DNA from: Bradyrhizobium prioriisuperbiae
Lineage (GTDB): Bacteria; Pseudomonadota; Alphaproteobacteria; Rhizobiales; Xanthobacteraceae
Direction: 5' to 3'
Length of the DNA stretch: 64,000 nt
Assembly: GCF_032397745.1 (NCBI RefSeq)
Contig: NZ_CP135921.1
Coordinates: 8,792,501-8,856,500, forward strand
The position numbers and the translations under genes were made by a program. Under the pieces are notes generated by a model, which made no database searches, had not been told where the DNA came from, and saw nothing but the letters and a program-made list of their open reading frames with translations. Positions 16,683-24,986 of this stretch are shown here, one piece after another. How positions within the stretch are numbered: the stretch's first letter is position 1; every line of letters begins with the position of its first letter.

Positions 16683-16940
16683 TTAGGACTTTTCGAACTT
16701 GCCCTTGGCAGCCGAGCACTTCGCCTTGGTCATTTCCGCAAAGCCCTGGCCCTTGCAGGCATTCTGCCCCTTGCAGGCGTGATTGCCGCCCTTGCAGGCG
16801 CTCTGGCCCTTGCAGGCGTTGGCGCCGACGCAATGGCCGGTGTCGGCGGCGTAGGCGACGGTGGTGATGCTGGCGCCAGCCAGGAACAGCGTTGCGGCGG
16901 CAGCCGCGAGGGTCGCTCCGGATTTCGAACTCAACTTCAT
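16683..16940 (-). CDS. bufA2: BufA2-type bufferin precursor (copy 1)
   Basis: This is an 85-residue secreted peptide. It has an N-terminal signal peptide (MKLSSKSGATLAAAAATLFL, cleavage probably after AYAAD) and then six cysteines (37, 43, 49, 56, 62, 75) in repeated ACKGQ-type motifs. It matches the BufA2 class of periplasmic copper-buffering RiPPs matured by MNIO enzymes. The ATG at 16940 was chosen over a longer frame because the signal peptide begins there. It lies 127 bases ahead of bufB and is paralogous to the next peptide gene. Confidence 0.88.
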   Translation of the reverse strand: MKLSSKSGATLAAAAATLFLAGASITTVAYAADTGHCVGANACKGQSACKGGNHACKGQNACKGQGFAEMTKAKCSAAKGKFEKS

Positions 16941-17073
16941 CGCAGGTCTCCCGTACATGTTGATGACGATGTGGTACCGGTGTGATGGACGGGTCGTCCG
17001 AGCCACATCACTCGAACGATCCCCTCTTTGAGGGCGGGACGCAGCTTGCCGGGTCCCGCACCGTCGTCTCACA

Positions 17074-17334
17074 TCAGGACGCGACGAACTTGCCGCCGGC
17101 CTTGGCGCAGCCCTTCTCCGACATCATCGAGAAGCCCTGGCCCTTGCAGCCATTCTGCCCCTTGCATGAATTGGTCAGGCTCTTGCAGGCGCTCTGGCCC
17201 TTGCAGGCGTTGGCGGCGATACACTTGCCGTTCGCGGCATAAGCGGTGGTGGGCGTGGCAACGGTGGCGCCGGCGAGGAAAAGAGTGGCGGCGGCAACTG
17301 CGAGAGTGGCACCTGATTTGGAATCCATTTTCAT
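17074..17334 (-). CDS. bufA2: BufA2-type bufferin precursor (copy 2)
   Basis: This 86-residue paralogue of the adjacent peptide has the same signal-peptide block (SKSGATLAVAAATLFLAGA) and six cysteines (38, 44, 50, 57, 63, 76) in CKGQ motifs, ending GGKFVAS. The ATG at 17334 has a strong GAGGAG site 6 bases upstream; an in-frame ATG at 17328 is less likely. As the first gene of the operon it defines the promoter side. The two copies differ most between the third and fourth cysteines and in the C-terminal tail. Confidence 0.88.
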   Translation of the reverse strand: MKMDSKSGATLAVAAATLFLAGATVATPTTAYAANGKCIAANACKGQSACKSLTNSCKGQNGCKGQGFSMMSEKGCAKAGGKFVAS

Positions 17335-17866
17335 AACGATCTCCTCAAACTCGGTTGATGTTAAAAAGCGGTTCCATGAATCGTGATTTGGGTGATCACG
17401 GCCCCGCACAGCGAACGTTTTCGGATGCCGTCCAACCGCGAATGCCTGGCGCGGATCGCCTGGCGATCAGCGTGGCTCTCGTTCAGAGATCATCCACATC
17501 AAGCTACGGAGCTCGTTTCATTTGGTTACAGGGATTCGAAAGAAAATTTTATTTTGCTGCGCTGCGGCGTAAGGCATGTGCTGCGGATCGGTAAAATTGT
17601 GCATGAAATGACGCCGTGATAACGAGGGAGACAGCCCCACTCTCTCCGCGTCATGCCCGACCTTGGGCTGTCTTGGGCCGGGCATCCACATCTTTCTTGT
17701 TACGATGCCGTCCAAGACGTAACAGCGACTCGACGAAGCCGAGTCGCTGGGAACAATCCCGGCCATGACGCCGTCGGTAGGAGACGTCTCGACATCATAT
17801 CAGGATACGAGGGCTTGACCTCAGCGGCCTGGGCTGCCCCAAGTCGCCGGTATCCAGCTTGAGCGC
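17335..17866. repeat. 530-base non-coding stretch holding a dispersed palindromic repeat (17650-17770)
   Basis: Apart from the bufferin promoter next to 17334, no gene is supported here. The segment 17650-17770 opens GTCATGCCCG and closes GGCCATGACG. It contains ATCCACATCTTTCTT, closely resembling a second copy near 56102-56182, and a perfect 10-base-pair hairpin (CAGCGACTCG / CGAGTCGCTG, 17723-17749). This is typical of palindromic intergenic repeats in Bradyrhizobium-like genomes. Confidence 0.7.
17350..17375 (-). promoter_or_regulatory. Candidate ECF-type promoter of the bufferin operon
   Basis: On the minus strand, GGAACC (17375-17370) is separated by 16 bases from CGAG (17353-17350), placed so that transcription would start just before the GAGGAG ribosome-binding site. 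GTAACC-N16-CGAA-like elements are known for the ECF factor SigF of Caulobacter, which drives bufferin genes. The match is imperfect. Confidence 0.35.
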
Positions 17867-19660
17867 TTAATTCGCCGCCGCGCGCTGCGGCCTCAGCTTC
17901 GCCATCTGTTTCACCGTGGCCTGCAACTCTTCCGCATTGAAGGAAGGATATGAGCAGATGCGGTTGCTGCAGGCGAAGGCCGCGGGCTCGCCAAGATCGG
18001 GATATTCGACATCGGGATTGGGCAACTTGCCTTCGCGCAGATCCAGCCACTCCAGGCGCTTGTAGCGCGCCGGATAGGCGCGCGCCGTTGCATGCAGCTT
18101 CTGCGCGCGCGGATCATCCTTCGCTCCGACGATGGTCATGTGGGTCGGCTCCACCGCCAATTCCTCATCCGCCAGCAGCACGCCCGGGAAGGGTCGTGGC
18201 ATATCGATGATGGCGGCCGTGAGATAACGCATGGCGTGCTCGGCATTGTGCTTGTAGACATCCTTGGCGAAATAACGATCGAGCAGGTTCATGAAACGGG
18301 CAACCTGGATCTGGTCGTCGATCAGTTTTGCCGGCTTAGCGAAGACGCCGATTTTCGCTTCGCTGGTTTTCGAGGTCAGAAAGCCACCCGTGGCGTCCTT
18401 GAAGGTGGCATCGATCATGTCGCCGGCCTGGCCGGCACGCATCAGCCAGTCGCGGTTGCCGGTCGCGGCATAGAGATCAAGAAACGCCTGCCCCATGGCA
18501 AGGGTATCGCCAAGAAACGGCCCGCCGCGATCCTTGTCACCGTGATTGAAGCCGCCGTCGGGCCGCGCGCGACTGTCGATTGCCCACTTCGCGGCGCGCT
18601 CCGCCGTCGCGAGCACCTTTGGGTCGTTCGTGACATTGAAATAAGCGGCAAGACCGCTGATCGCCCAACCGTTCTCACGGGCATAGAGATTCTTGTCGAG
18701 GCGCGGCAATCCGAGCTTGCGACGCGCGGCATCACCGAGCGCGTAATAGGCGTGACCATCCATGTCGTGGTTGAGATCGGCATCCTGGCTGACATAGAAC
18801 GCGCCGTCCGGGCTGATCAGAAAGGCCGCAAGATAGCGTTCGACGTCACGCGCTGCCGCGAGATATTTCGGGTCCTTCCACAGCGCATAAGCCTGGCTGT
18901 ACTGGCGCAGATATTGCGCCTGGAACGACATGATCTTTTCGAAATGCGGCTTGGTCCAACTACCGCCTTCGGAATACTGGAATACGCCGCCCCAGACCGG
19001 ATCGATCAGCTTGAGTGCCGCGTCGAGGGTTTGCCGCGCGCGCTTGACTGCCGTTGCATCGCCGGCCTCCGCGCGAGCGACGGCATAATCCATGCTGTCG
19101 GCATCGATATACTTCTGGGTGTCGCCCCAACCGCCAAGGGTCTCCTCATACGACCCGTCAAAGGACTTCGTCAGCTCCGCGCGCTGCTCCTTGCTGAGGA
19201 GGTGCGCTGCCGATGGCTTGATCTCGAAGGCTTCGCCGACCGACGGACCGGGCGACGGATCATCGATAATCGCCTTGAGCAGGGCCTGCATCCGCTCCGG
19301 CTCGATATAGCCGCGGATCTTGGCGATTTCGGTGCCGTCGGAATTGAACACGATGGTCGCCGGCCAGCCCCAGTCGCCATAACGGCTGGACAGGTCCGGA
19401 TTGGCATCCTGATCAACCCGCACCGCAATGTATTTCGCGGCCAGCAGGTCGATCACAGCGGGATCGGAATAGGTCGTCTTTTCCATCACGTGGCACCAGT
19501 GGCACCACACCGCTTCGAGATCGAGGATCACGAAGCGTTTCTCGGCCTGCGCGCGCGCAAACAGATCCTCGTGCCAGCCATTCCATGTGACGGGCTCGGC
19601 AGCCCCCGCAGGAGACACGGCAAACGCGACGGCGACCGTCAGTGCGTGGAGCAGTTTCAT
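17867..19660 (-). CDS. Exported DUF255 thioredoxin-fold protein (YyaL/SPATA20-like)
   Basis: The 597-residue protein starts with a signal peptide (MKLLHALTVAVAFAVSPAGA). A DUF255 thioredoxin-like domain follows with WCHWCHVMEK (C53 and C56) and GWPATIVFNSDG, then an (alpha/alpha)-barrel-like C-terminal region. The ATG at 19660 follows GGGAGGC. YyaL-type proteins are usually cytoplasmic; the signal peptide points to a periplasmic form. It runs on the same strand as DoxX and CcdA upstream, so a periplasmic thiol role, perhaps linked to the copper peptides downstream, is plausible. Biochemical function unknown. Confidence 0.8.
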   Translation of the reverse strand: MKLLHALTVAVAFAVSPAGAAEPVTWNGWHEDLFARAQAEKRFVILDLEAVWCHWCHVMEKTTYSDPAVIDLLAAKYIAVRVDQDANPDLSSRYGDWGWPATIVFNSDGTEIAKIRGYIEPERMQALLKAIIDDPSPGPSVGEAFEIKPSAAHLLSKEQRAELTKSFDGSYEETLGGWGDTQKYIDADSMDYAVARAEAGDATAVKRARQTLDAALKLIDPVWGGVFQYSEGGSWTKPHFEKIMSFQAQYLRQYSQAYALWKDPKYLAAARDVERYLAAFLISPDGAFYVSQDADLNHDMDGHAYYALGDAARRKLGLPRLDKNLYARENGWAISGLAAYFNVTNDPKVLATAERAAKWAIDSRARPDGGFNHGDKDRGGPFLGDTLAMGQAFLDLYAATGNRDWLMRAGQAGDMIDATFKDATGGFLTSKTSEAKIGVFAKPAKLIDDQIQVARFMNLLDRYFAKDVYKHNAEHAMRYLTAAIIDMPRPFPGVLLADEELAVEPTHMTIVGAKDDPRAQKLHATARAYPARYKRLEWLDLREGKLPNPDVEYPDLGEPAAFACSNRICSYPSFNAEELQATVKQMAKLRPQRAAAN

Positions 19661-19805
19661 CGTGCCTCCCAAACTCCAGCGATCAGCGCCGCCGGTCTCC
19701 GAGAGCTACGCAGCGCCACGGGCGGCGGCTCAGCCTTTTGGCGGTCTCACGCAATCGTGAGCGAATGCGCAGGGCTTGCGACGAGAACCACCATCGCCCA
19801 ATACG

Positions 19806-20270
19806 TTACCTCGACGCCTCGCTTCGCCCCGCCGCGCGCAGCAGCAGGTGATCCAGCGAAATCTTGCCGGGCCCGACGGCGGCCAGCCAGAGGAACGCAG
19901 CCATGTAGGTAACTTCCTCGAAGCCGAGCAGCGTCTCCAGCGATTCGACATCGCCCCATTTGGCCGATTTGATCGCGACCACCATCACCGCCGCGAGCAT
20001 GATGGCGGGGATGCGGGTGAACAGGCCGAGGATCAGCATGAGACCTCCAAAACACTCCACACCCGAAACAAACGGGGTCAGGATGCTGGGAAAGGGAATG
20101 CCCCAGTCGGTGAAATTCTGGATCATGGCGGGCAGATTGTTGAGCTTGCTCCAGCCGGTCAGCATGAACACATAGCCGACCACGAGACGCATGATCAGCG
20201 GTCCGATCTCGGCGAAGATCATCCCGACACGCGCGGGCAGGACGATGAGAAAGTCGACAATGGCTTTCAT
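19806..20270 (-). CDS. DoxX-family membrane protein
   Basis: The 154-residue protein has about four hydrophobic helices. The DoxX signature appears as LIMRLVVGYVFMLTGWSKL, then GVECFGGLMLILGLFTR and a C-terminal helix pair. The start at 20270 follows an AAAGGGGG ribosome-binding site. DoxX proteins often occur near thiol, sulfur or redox genes. The ccdA gene is immediately upstream, ending 122 bases before this start, and the DUF255 protein is downstream on the same strand. Confidence 0.85.
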   Translation of the reverse strand: MKAIVDFLIVLPARVGMIFAEIGPLIMRLVVGYVFMLTGWSKLNNLPAMIQNFTDWGIPFPSILTPFVSGVECFGGLMLILGLFTRIPAIMLAAVMVVAIKSAKWGDVESLETLLGFEEVTYMAAFLWLAAVGPGKISLDHLLLRAAGRSEASR

Positions 20271-20392
20271 AGTACCCCCTTTGATGCCGCCGGCACGGCT
20301 CGCGTCGACGCCTGGTTCGATCGACGGCGGGCCGCTGTTGAACGCGGATGACAGTGACGTTTCGTCCCAAATCGACTTTTTGTTACGCGGCC

Positions 20393-21127
20393 TCACCCGA
20401 TATTCGCCAGTGCGGGAAACGTCTCAATCAGCCAGATGCTGATGGTCGACATTGTTCCCGTGAGAAATCCTATTCCCGTCAGCACCATAAGCACGCCCAT
20501 GGCCCGCTCGACGCTGGCCAGATGACGCTTCAGCCGGGCCAGCATTGCGGAGAACCGCTCGATCATGAATGCCGCGAGAAGGAAGGGAATACCAAGGCCC
20601 GCGGAATAGATCGCGAGCAATCCGGCCCCCTTTGTCACGGTGGCCTCGGCGGCAGCCACCGACAGGATCGCGGCCAGGATCGGCCCGATGCATGGCGTCC
20701 AGCCGAACGCAAAGGCGAGACCCATGACATAGGCGCCCCACAACCCAACCGGCTTGGCCATCGTGGCACGGCCTTCGCGCATCAAAAGGCCGATCCGCGT
20801 CAGTCCAAGAAAGTGCAGGCCCATGATGATGATCACCACGCCGGCCACGATCGACAACTGCGCCGACCAGGCGCGAACCAGGCCGCCAATAAGACTGGCG
20901 CTGGCGCCCAGCGCCACGAACACCGTGGAAAAGCCGAGCACGAACATCAACGCCGACATCATCACCGCGCGCTTCGATGCCACGGTCTGGCCGCCCTCGG
21001 CGACATGTTCGATGGTGGCGCCGGTCAGATAGATCAGATACGGCGGCACCAGCGGGAGAACGCAGGGTGACAGGAAACTGACGACCCCGGCGATCAGCGC
21101 GGCTGCAATGGAGACATCGTGCGTCAT
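20393..21127 (-). CDS. ccdA: Cytochrome c biogenesis / thiol transporter CcdA
   Basis: The 244-residue protein has six predicted membrane helices and the two redox cysteines of CcdA/DsbD-beta: SPCVLP (C22) and TPCIGP (C146), followed by a conserved glycine-rich helix. CcdA moves reducing equivalents from cytoplasmic thioredoxin to periplasmic thioredoxin-like proteins. Its position above DoxX and the exported WCHWCH protein suggests it may keep that protein, or bufferin cysteines, reduced. That link is inference. Confidence 0.92.
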   Translation of the reverse strand: MTHDVSIAAALIAGVVSFLSPCVLPLVPPYLIYLTGATIEHVAEGGQTVASKRAVMMSALMFVLGFSTVFVALGASASLIGGLVRAWSAQLSIVAGVVIIIMGLHFLGLTRIGLLMREGRATMAKPVGLWGAYVMGLAFAFGWTPCIGPILAAILSVAAAEATVTKGAGLLAIYSAGLGIPFLLAAFMIERFSAMLARLKRHLASVERAMGVLMVLTGIGFLTGTMSTISIWLIETFPALANIG

Positions 21128-21272
21128 CGGACCACCGGATCGCCGTGCCGGCCGCCATCACTGCCGCCGGTCCTGATGATACGGTGGAGACCGGCTCGGG
21201 GTTTCAATTGATGATCCGGAGTGAGGTGTTGCTCCGCATCATCCGCGGACTTGACCTCAGCAAGGAAGATGG

Positions 21273-21295
21273 ATTGCCGGATCAAGTCCGGCAAT
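21273..21295. repeat. Short palindromic extragenic repeat
   Basis: A perfect 9-base-pair inverted repeat (ATTGCCGGA / TCCGGCAAT) around TCAAG, followed by GACGC, lies in the 233-base gap below ccdA. It resembles a common palindromic repeat of Bradyrhizobium-type genomes and could also act as a terminator-like structure for the dehydrogenase gene. Nothing else is visible in this gap. Confidence 0.55.
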
Positions 21296-21360
21296 GACGC
21301 AGTGGGGATGATAGGCCTTGCCGCAACGCTAGGCCCTGTCCGTATATCTGCAGGTCCCGC

Positions 21361-22701
21361 TTACACCTTGAGCGGCGCTGCGACCGCCGACAAGGCACCG
21401 CCGAAGCGGGCTTCCATGGCACGGCGGGTGACGATGGTGTCATTGCCAGCATCGACCTCGACATCGCTCCAGCGCACCGCGGCGCCGTGAGCGACATCTT
21501 TCGTCAGCCGCACCTTGTGGGCGAGCCCGATCGGCAGCGCACCGGCCTTCAGGCTGTCAGCGGCCGGCATCAGCTTGCCCCAGACGGTGTAACCGCCCTC
21601 GCCGTCCAGCATCTCGCCGGCGCGCAGCGCACGCTTGGCGATGGCTGCGACATCGCCGCGAAAATCCTGCGGCTGCCCGGTCGGCTCACCACGCAGCGCC
21701 GCCGAGAGCACGGAGATGTTCAGCTCCAGCCCGATCAGGTGATACGGCTTGTACATCGCCGCATAACGGCCGCTGCTGTCGGTCTTCAGACCATATTGGC
21801 GGAAACAGTCAGCGGCATAGTCGTTCGGCGCTTCCAGCACCACATAGACGCCCCAGCGCAGGTCGCGAAACACCGGGCGGCCATCACGCTCCAGCGAAGA
21901 GATCACCTCGACCACGCCGGATTTTTCCAGCACGCCGCCCTGGTGGCGCGGACGCATCACATGCGGCAGGTCGTCGACGCCGCAAGGCGGAAACAGCAGC
22001 CCGCTTGCGGGCACGTCAAGACCGGTCGCGTTGGCAATCGCCGCCATCTCGATGGCCGACTTGGTGCCGTCGAGAAAGGAATTGAACATCTGCGGGTTCA
22101 TGCCGGCGGATTGTGCCTCACCCGCGGTCAGGCCGTAGTGTTTCCAGACCTCGGCGGGCGTGACGTTGTGATAGATCGGCAGGTACTTGGTGCCTTTGCC
22201 GGCGGCGACGACGCGGAAGCCGGTGGCGCGCGCCCAGTCCACCATTTCGGCGGTCAGCGCCGGCTGGTCGCCATAGGCCAGCGAATAGACCACGCCGGCA
22301 CGGCGCGCTTCGTCGGCGAGCAACGGGCCAGCGAGGACGTCGGCCTCGACATTGACCATGACGATATGCTTGCCGGCGGCGATCGCCGCACGGGCGTGGC
22401 GGATGCCAACCGCGGGATTGCCGGTGGCTTCCACCACCACTTCTACGGCGTCGCTTTTGATCGCGGCTGCGCCATCGTCGGTAAAGGTGGTCGCCGAGAT
22501 GCGCGCGGCATCCCAGCCGACAGTGCGGCAGGCCTCGCGCGCGCGCTCCGGATCGAGATCGACGATCACGGATACCTCGAGCCCCGGCGTGTGCGGCACT
22601 TGCGAGAGGAACATGGAGCCGAATTTGCCGGCTCCGATCAGCGCCACGCGAACGGGCTTGCCCGCCGCATGGCGCTTGCTCAACAGTTGATGCAGATTCA
22701 T
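21361..22701 (-). CDS. NAD(P)-dependent oxidoreductase with C-terminal SAF domain
   Basis: The 446-residue protein has an N-terminal Rossmann fold (VALIGAGKFGSMFLSQ). A homoserine-dehydrogenase/Gfo-like middle follows, with VVVEATGNPAVGIRHARAA, the KHIVMVNVEADV segment and AAGKGTKYLP, then a C-terminal SAF-like domain (TKDVAHGAAVRWSDVEVDA). SAF-fused dehydrogenases occur in sugar-acid catabolism, but no specific activity can be assigned. It lies 27 bases downstream of the PhyH-family gene on the same strand and is probably co-transcribed with it. Confidence 0.75.
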   Translation of the reverse strand: MNLHQLLSKRHAAGKPVRVALIGAGKFGSMFLSQVPHTPGLEVSVIVDLDPERAREACRTVGWDAARISATTFTDDGAAAIKSDAVEVVVEATGNPAVGIRHARAAIAAGKHIVMVNVEADVLAGPLLADEARRAGVVYSLAYGDQPALTAEMVDWARATGFRVVAAGKGTKYLPIYHNVTPAEVWKHYGLTAGEAQSAGMNPQMFNSFLDGTKSAIEMAAIANATGLDVPASGLLFPPCGVDDLPHVMRPRHQGGVLEKSGVVEVISSLERDGRPVFRDLRWGVYVVLEAPNDYAADCFRQYGLKTDSSGRYAAMYKPYHLIGLELNISVLSAALRGEPTGQPQDFRGDVAAIAKRALRAGEMLDGEGGYTVWGKLMPAADSLKAGALPIGLAHKVRLTKDVAHGAAVRWSDVEVDAGNDTIVTRRAMEARFGGALSAVAAPLKV

Positions 22702-22728
22702 GTTGTGCGTCGTTTCTCTGTGCGACGC

Positions 22729-23529
22729 TTATTCTGCGGCCTGGCGGGGACTGCGCGCAAGCCGCAACAATGCATCGTCGTCCACCGGCCTGATCGGCGC
22801 GAAATCCTGGTGCGCGATGAACTCCGGCCGCGTCGGCGTGCGGATGTGGTTCGACACCGCATTCAGCGTCAGATAGACGATCTTGCGCGGATAAGGCGTG
22901 ATGTTGCCGGCCGAGCCGTGCACCAGATTGCCGTGGAACATCAGCACGCCGCCCGGCTTGCCGGTCGGCGCCACGATACCGCCTTCCTTGACCAGCCGCG
23001 TCACCGTCTCATCGTCAAGCGTCCACAACGGATACGACGTGGTCGCGATATCGTGCGAGGCTTTCAAGTCGCCCGCGGTCTGGCTGCACGGCACCAGCAG
23101 CAGTGGGCCGTTGATCGGCATCACTTCGTCCAGGAACACCGAGATGTTCATCGCCCGCGGCTCCGGCATGCCATCATCGCGTTTCCAGGTGCCGTAGTCC
23201 TGGTGCCACTGCCAGACCTCACCAGTAAAGGCGGATTTGGCGTTGATCTTGTACTGATGCATATAGAGTTGTTCGCCGAAAATCTGCTCCACCGGTCCGA
23301 TCAGCCGGGGATGCGCACCGAGCAACCGGAAGGCTTCGTTATAGGTATGCGCGGCAAACGCCGTGCGCGGCGCGCCGGTTTTCTCGCGCCAGACTTCCGG
23401 GCGATGCTGGTCATAGATCGCAAGCGCCTCGCGGCGAAGCAGATCGACTTCCTCAGGGTTGAAGAGCTCGGGCAGGAACAGCCAGCCTTCGGTGTGGAAC
23501 GTCTCGATCTGCTGCTGGGTCAGTTTCAT
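22729..23529 (-). CDS. Phytanoyl-CoA dioxygenase (PhyH)-family Fe(II)/2-oxoglutarate enzyme
   Basis: The 266-residue jelly-roll protein has an iron triad in WHQDYGTW (His and Asp) and a distal His in FHGNLVHGSAGN, plus a downstream Arg region for 2-oxoglutarate. PhyH-family members hydroxylate small acids, ectoine, phosphonates or lipids. Its partner dehydrogenase and the upstream GntR repressor suggest a two-step catabolic pathway (hydroxylation, then oxidation or cleavage). Substrate unknown. Confidence 0.87.
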   Translation of the reverse strand: MKLTQQQIETFHTEGWLFLPELFNPEEVDLLRREALAIYDQHRPEVWREKTGAPRTAFAAHTYNEAFRLLGAHPRLIGPVEQIFGEQLYMHQYKINAKSAFTGEVWQWHQDYGTWKRDDGMPEPRAMNISVFLDEVMPINGPLLLVPCSQTAGDLKASHDIATTSYPLWTLDDETVTRLVKEGGIVAPTGKPGGVLMFHGNLVHGSAGNITPYPRKIVYLTLNAVSNHIRTPTRPEFIAHQDFAPIRPVDDDALLRLARSPRQAAE

Positions 23530-23590
23530 GGGGGCGTCCTCCTGATGTTCTTGGTCGATTTTATTTGGCAGTCTTGTCGTGCAGAAGCGG

Positions 23591-24259
23591 TCACGTCCGG
23601 ATCGGGGTCAGGCGTTGTTCGGTGGCACGTCCGGCGGTGAGGGCATGGCCTCTCGCGGCGCTCTCGGCGGCGTCCGCATCGCCGGCAAAGATCCGCGCGG
23701 CAATGGTCTCGTGCTCGTGCCAGGCGCTGGCACGATAATCGAGTTCGGCCAGCACGGTGGCCATCGAGCGGCGCATGTGCGGCCATTGCGGCGACACCGT
23801 TTCCTCAATCGCCGGGTTGCCGGACAGCCGATAGATGGCGCGATGGAAATCGACATCCCGCGTGATCAGCGTCGACAGCGACGTGGATGCGTCGATCTCG
23901 CGCCCGGCTTTCAACGCCCGATCGAGTTCGGTGCAATCGGCGTCGTCCGCCTTCACGCGCTCGGCCGCCAACCGCGCGGCAAGGCCATCGATGGCGCCGC
24001 GCACTTCATAAAGCTGGCGGATGCGGACGGGATCGAGTCGGGTGACTTCAAAGCCCTTGCGGCCGCTTTCAGCCACCAGCCCCTGGCGATGCAGCAGATG
24101 CAGCGCGTGGCTGACCGGCTGACGCGACACCCCGAGTTGCTCGGCGAGTTCGCTCTGCCGGATGCGCCGGCCCGGCGGCAGGGTGTGGTCGGAAATCCCT
24201 TCGAGAATCCGGGCGTAGACCTGTTCGATCAGGTTCGGGGCTTGATCCAGCGGAAACAT
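23591..24259 (-). CDS. GntR-family regulator, FadR/FCD subfamily
   Basis: The 222-residue protein has an N-terminal GntR winged helix (IRQSELAEQLGVSRQPVSHAL) and an all-helical FCD effector domain whose metal-binding residues are seen in DVDFHRAIY, HEHETIAARI and AARGHAL. The ATG at 24259 was chosen because the longer frame runs into the promoter and operator DNA. The PhyH gene starts 61 bases downstream on the same strand. It probably represses the PhyH and SAF-dehydrogenase genes and itself. Confidence 0.88.
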   Translation of the reverse strand: MFPLDQAPNLIEQVYARILEGISDHTLPPGRRIRQSELAEQLGVSRQPVSHALHLLHRQGLVAESGRKGFEVTRLDPVRIRQLYEVRGAIDGLAARLAAERVKADDADCTELDRALKAGREIDASTSLSTLITRDVDFHRAIYRLSGNPAIEETVSPQWPHMRRSMATVLAELDYRASAWHEHETIAARIFAGDADAAESAARGHALTAGRATEQRLTPIRT

Positions 24260-24276
24260 GGGCCACCATTTTTGAA

Positions 24277-24332
24277 TTCGGAATTCCGAACTCAGAATTC
24301 GAATGATATGCCTCACTTTATATATATGTCAA
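24277..24332 (-). promoter_or_regulatory. Sigma70-type promoter and palindromic operator of the GntR gene
   Basis: Reading on the minus strand, TTGACA (24332-24327) and TATCAT (24308-24303) are separated by 18 bases. Just downstream lies the perfect 14-base palindrome TTCGGAATTCCGAA (24277-24290), with two further GAATTC copies at 24274 and 24295. The palindrome would sit a few bases after the transcription start, a good place for autorepression. This AT-rich tract is unlike its surroundings. Confidence 0.6.
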
Positions 24333-24479
24333 GATCGCGGCTTGTCCCGCCGGCAACCTGGATCACCCCCTTGCCGGGTCTGGTTCCGATGTCCCGGCGC
24401 GATGTCGGTGACTTGATCTGGCGACCGCCCTGTCGCAGAGGTCGATGACGATCTCCGGCGATTTCACTCTGGCGTGCGA

Positions 24480-24737
24480 ATGGCGACCTGGCGCGACGAT
24501 ATCGATGCCCTGATGTTTGAGACCGACGGCCAGCATGGCTTCTGCATGGTGCATCGGCATGCCTTCCGCACCCTGCTGCGGTCGCTCCCCGCACCGAACG
24601 ACTGCCTGGCTTATTTCAGGACTCATGAGCCCGCGTTTCAGGCCGCGGCCTCCGCCAAGATCAGCCGCAAGAACCTGGCCGAAGGCGTCAACTTCCATCT
24701 CACCAGCCGCGATGTGGCACGTGCCCTGAAAAAATAA
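24480..24737 (+). CDS. Small hypothetical protein
   Basis: This 85-residue cytosolic-looking protein has features FETDGQHGFCMVHRHAFRTL and a C-terminal EGVNFHLTSRDVARALKK. The layout faintly recalls the DUF1488-like small proteins of rhizobia, but I do not recognise it with confidence. A GTG at 24474 would add two residues. Codon use fits a real gene. It precedes cbtB by 57 bases on the same strand. Confidence 0.5.
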   Translation: MATWRDDIDALMFETDGQHGFCMVHRHAFRTLLRSLPAPNDCLAYFRTHEPAFQAAASAKISRKNLAEGVNFHLTSRDVARALKK

Positions 24738-24794
24738 TCGTCGCGAGCACGCCCGGCATCGATTAGAACGGTGCCGTGAATTGAGGAGCCCGAC

Positions 24795-24977
24795 ATGCAG
24801 CAATCCCAGACCGCTCACCTGCCCGTTGCCACCAAGGACGCCAGCGTGGTGCTGCAGGCCGTGATGGCGATGGCGCTCGGCCTGTTCGTGATCGGCATGG
24901 TGGGCTTTTCCCACATCGACGTGGTGCACAACGCGGCCCATGACGTCCGGCATTCCAACGCCTTCCCCTGCCACTAA
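24795..24977 (+). CDS. cbtB: Cobalt transporter subunit CbtB
   Basis: This 60-residue protein has one membrane helix (VVLQAVMAMALGLFVIGMVG) and a histidine-rich C-terminus: HIDVVHNAAHD, then RHSNAFPCH. That is the defining architecture of CbtB, the small subunit of a predicted cobalt uptake system usually controlled by B12. The ATG has a GAGGAG site, and cbtA begins 9 bases downstream. No riboswitch lies in front of it. Confidence 0.92.
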   Translation: MQQSQTAHLPVATKDASVVLQAVMAMALGLFVIGMVGFSHIDVVHNAAHDVRHSNAFPCH

Positions 24978-24986
24978 GTCAGTCAC

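Noticed and set aside
17653..17862. Small plus-strand frame in the 530-base gap
   Set aside because: It lies within the dispersed palindromic repeat and has no ribosome-binding site or recognisable protein features.
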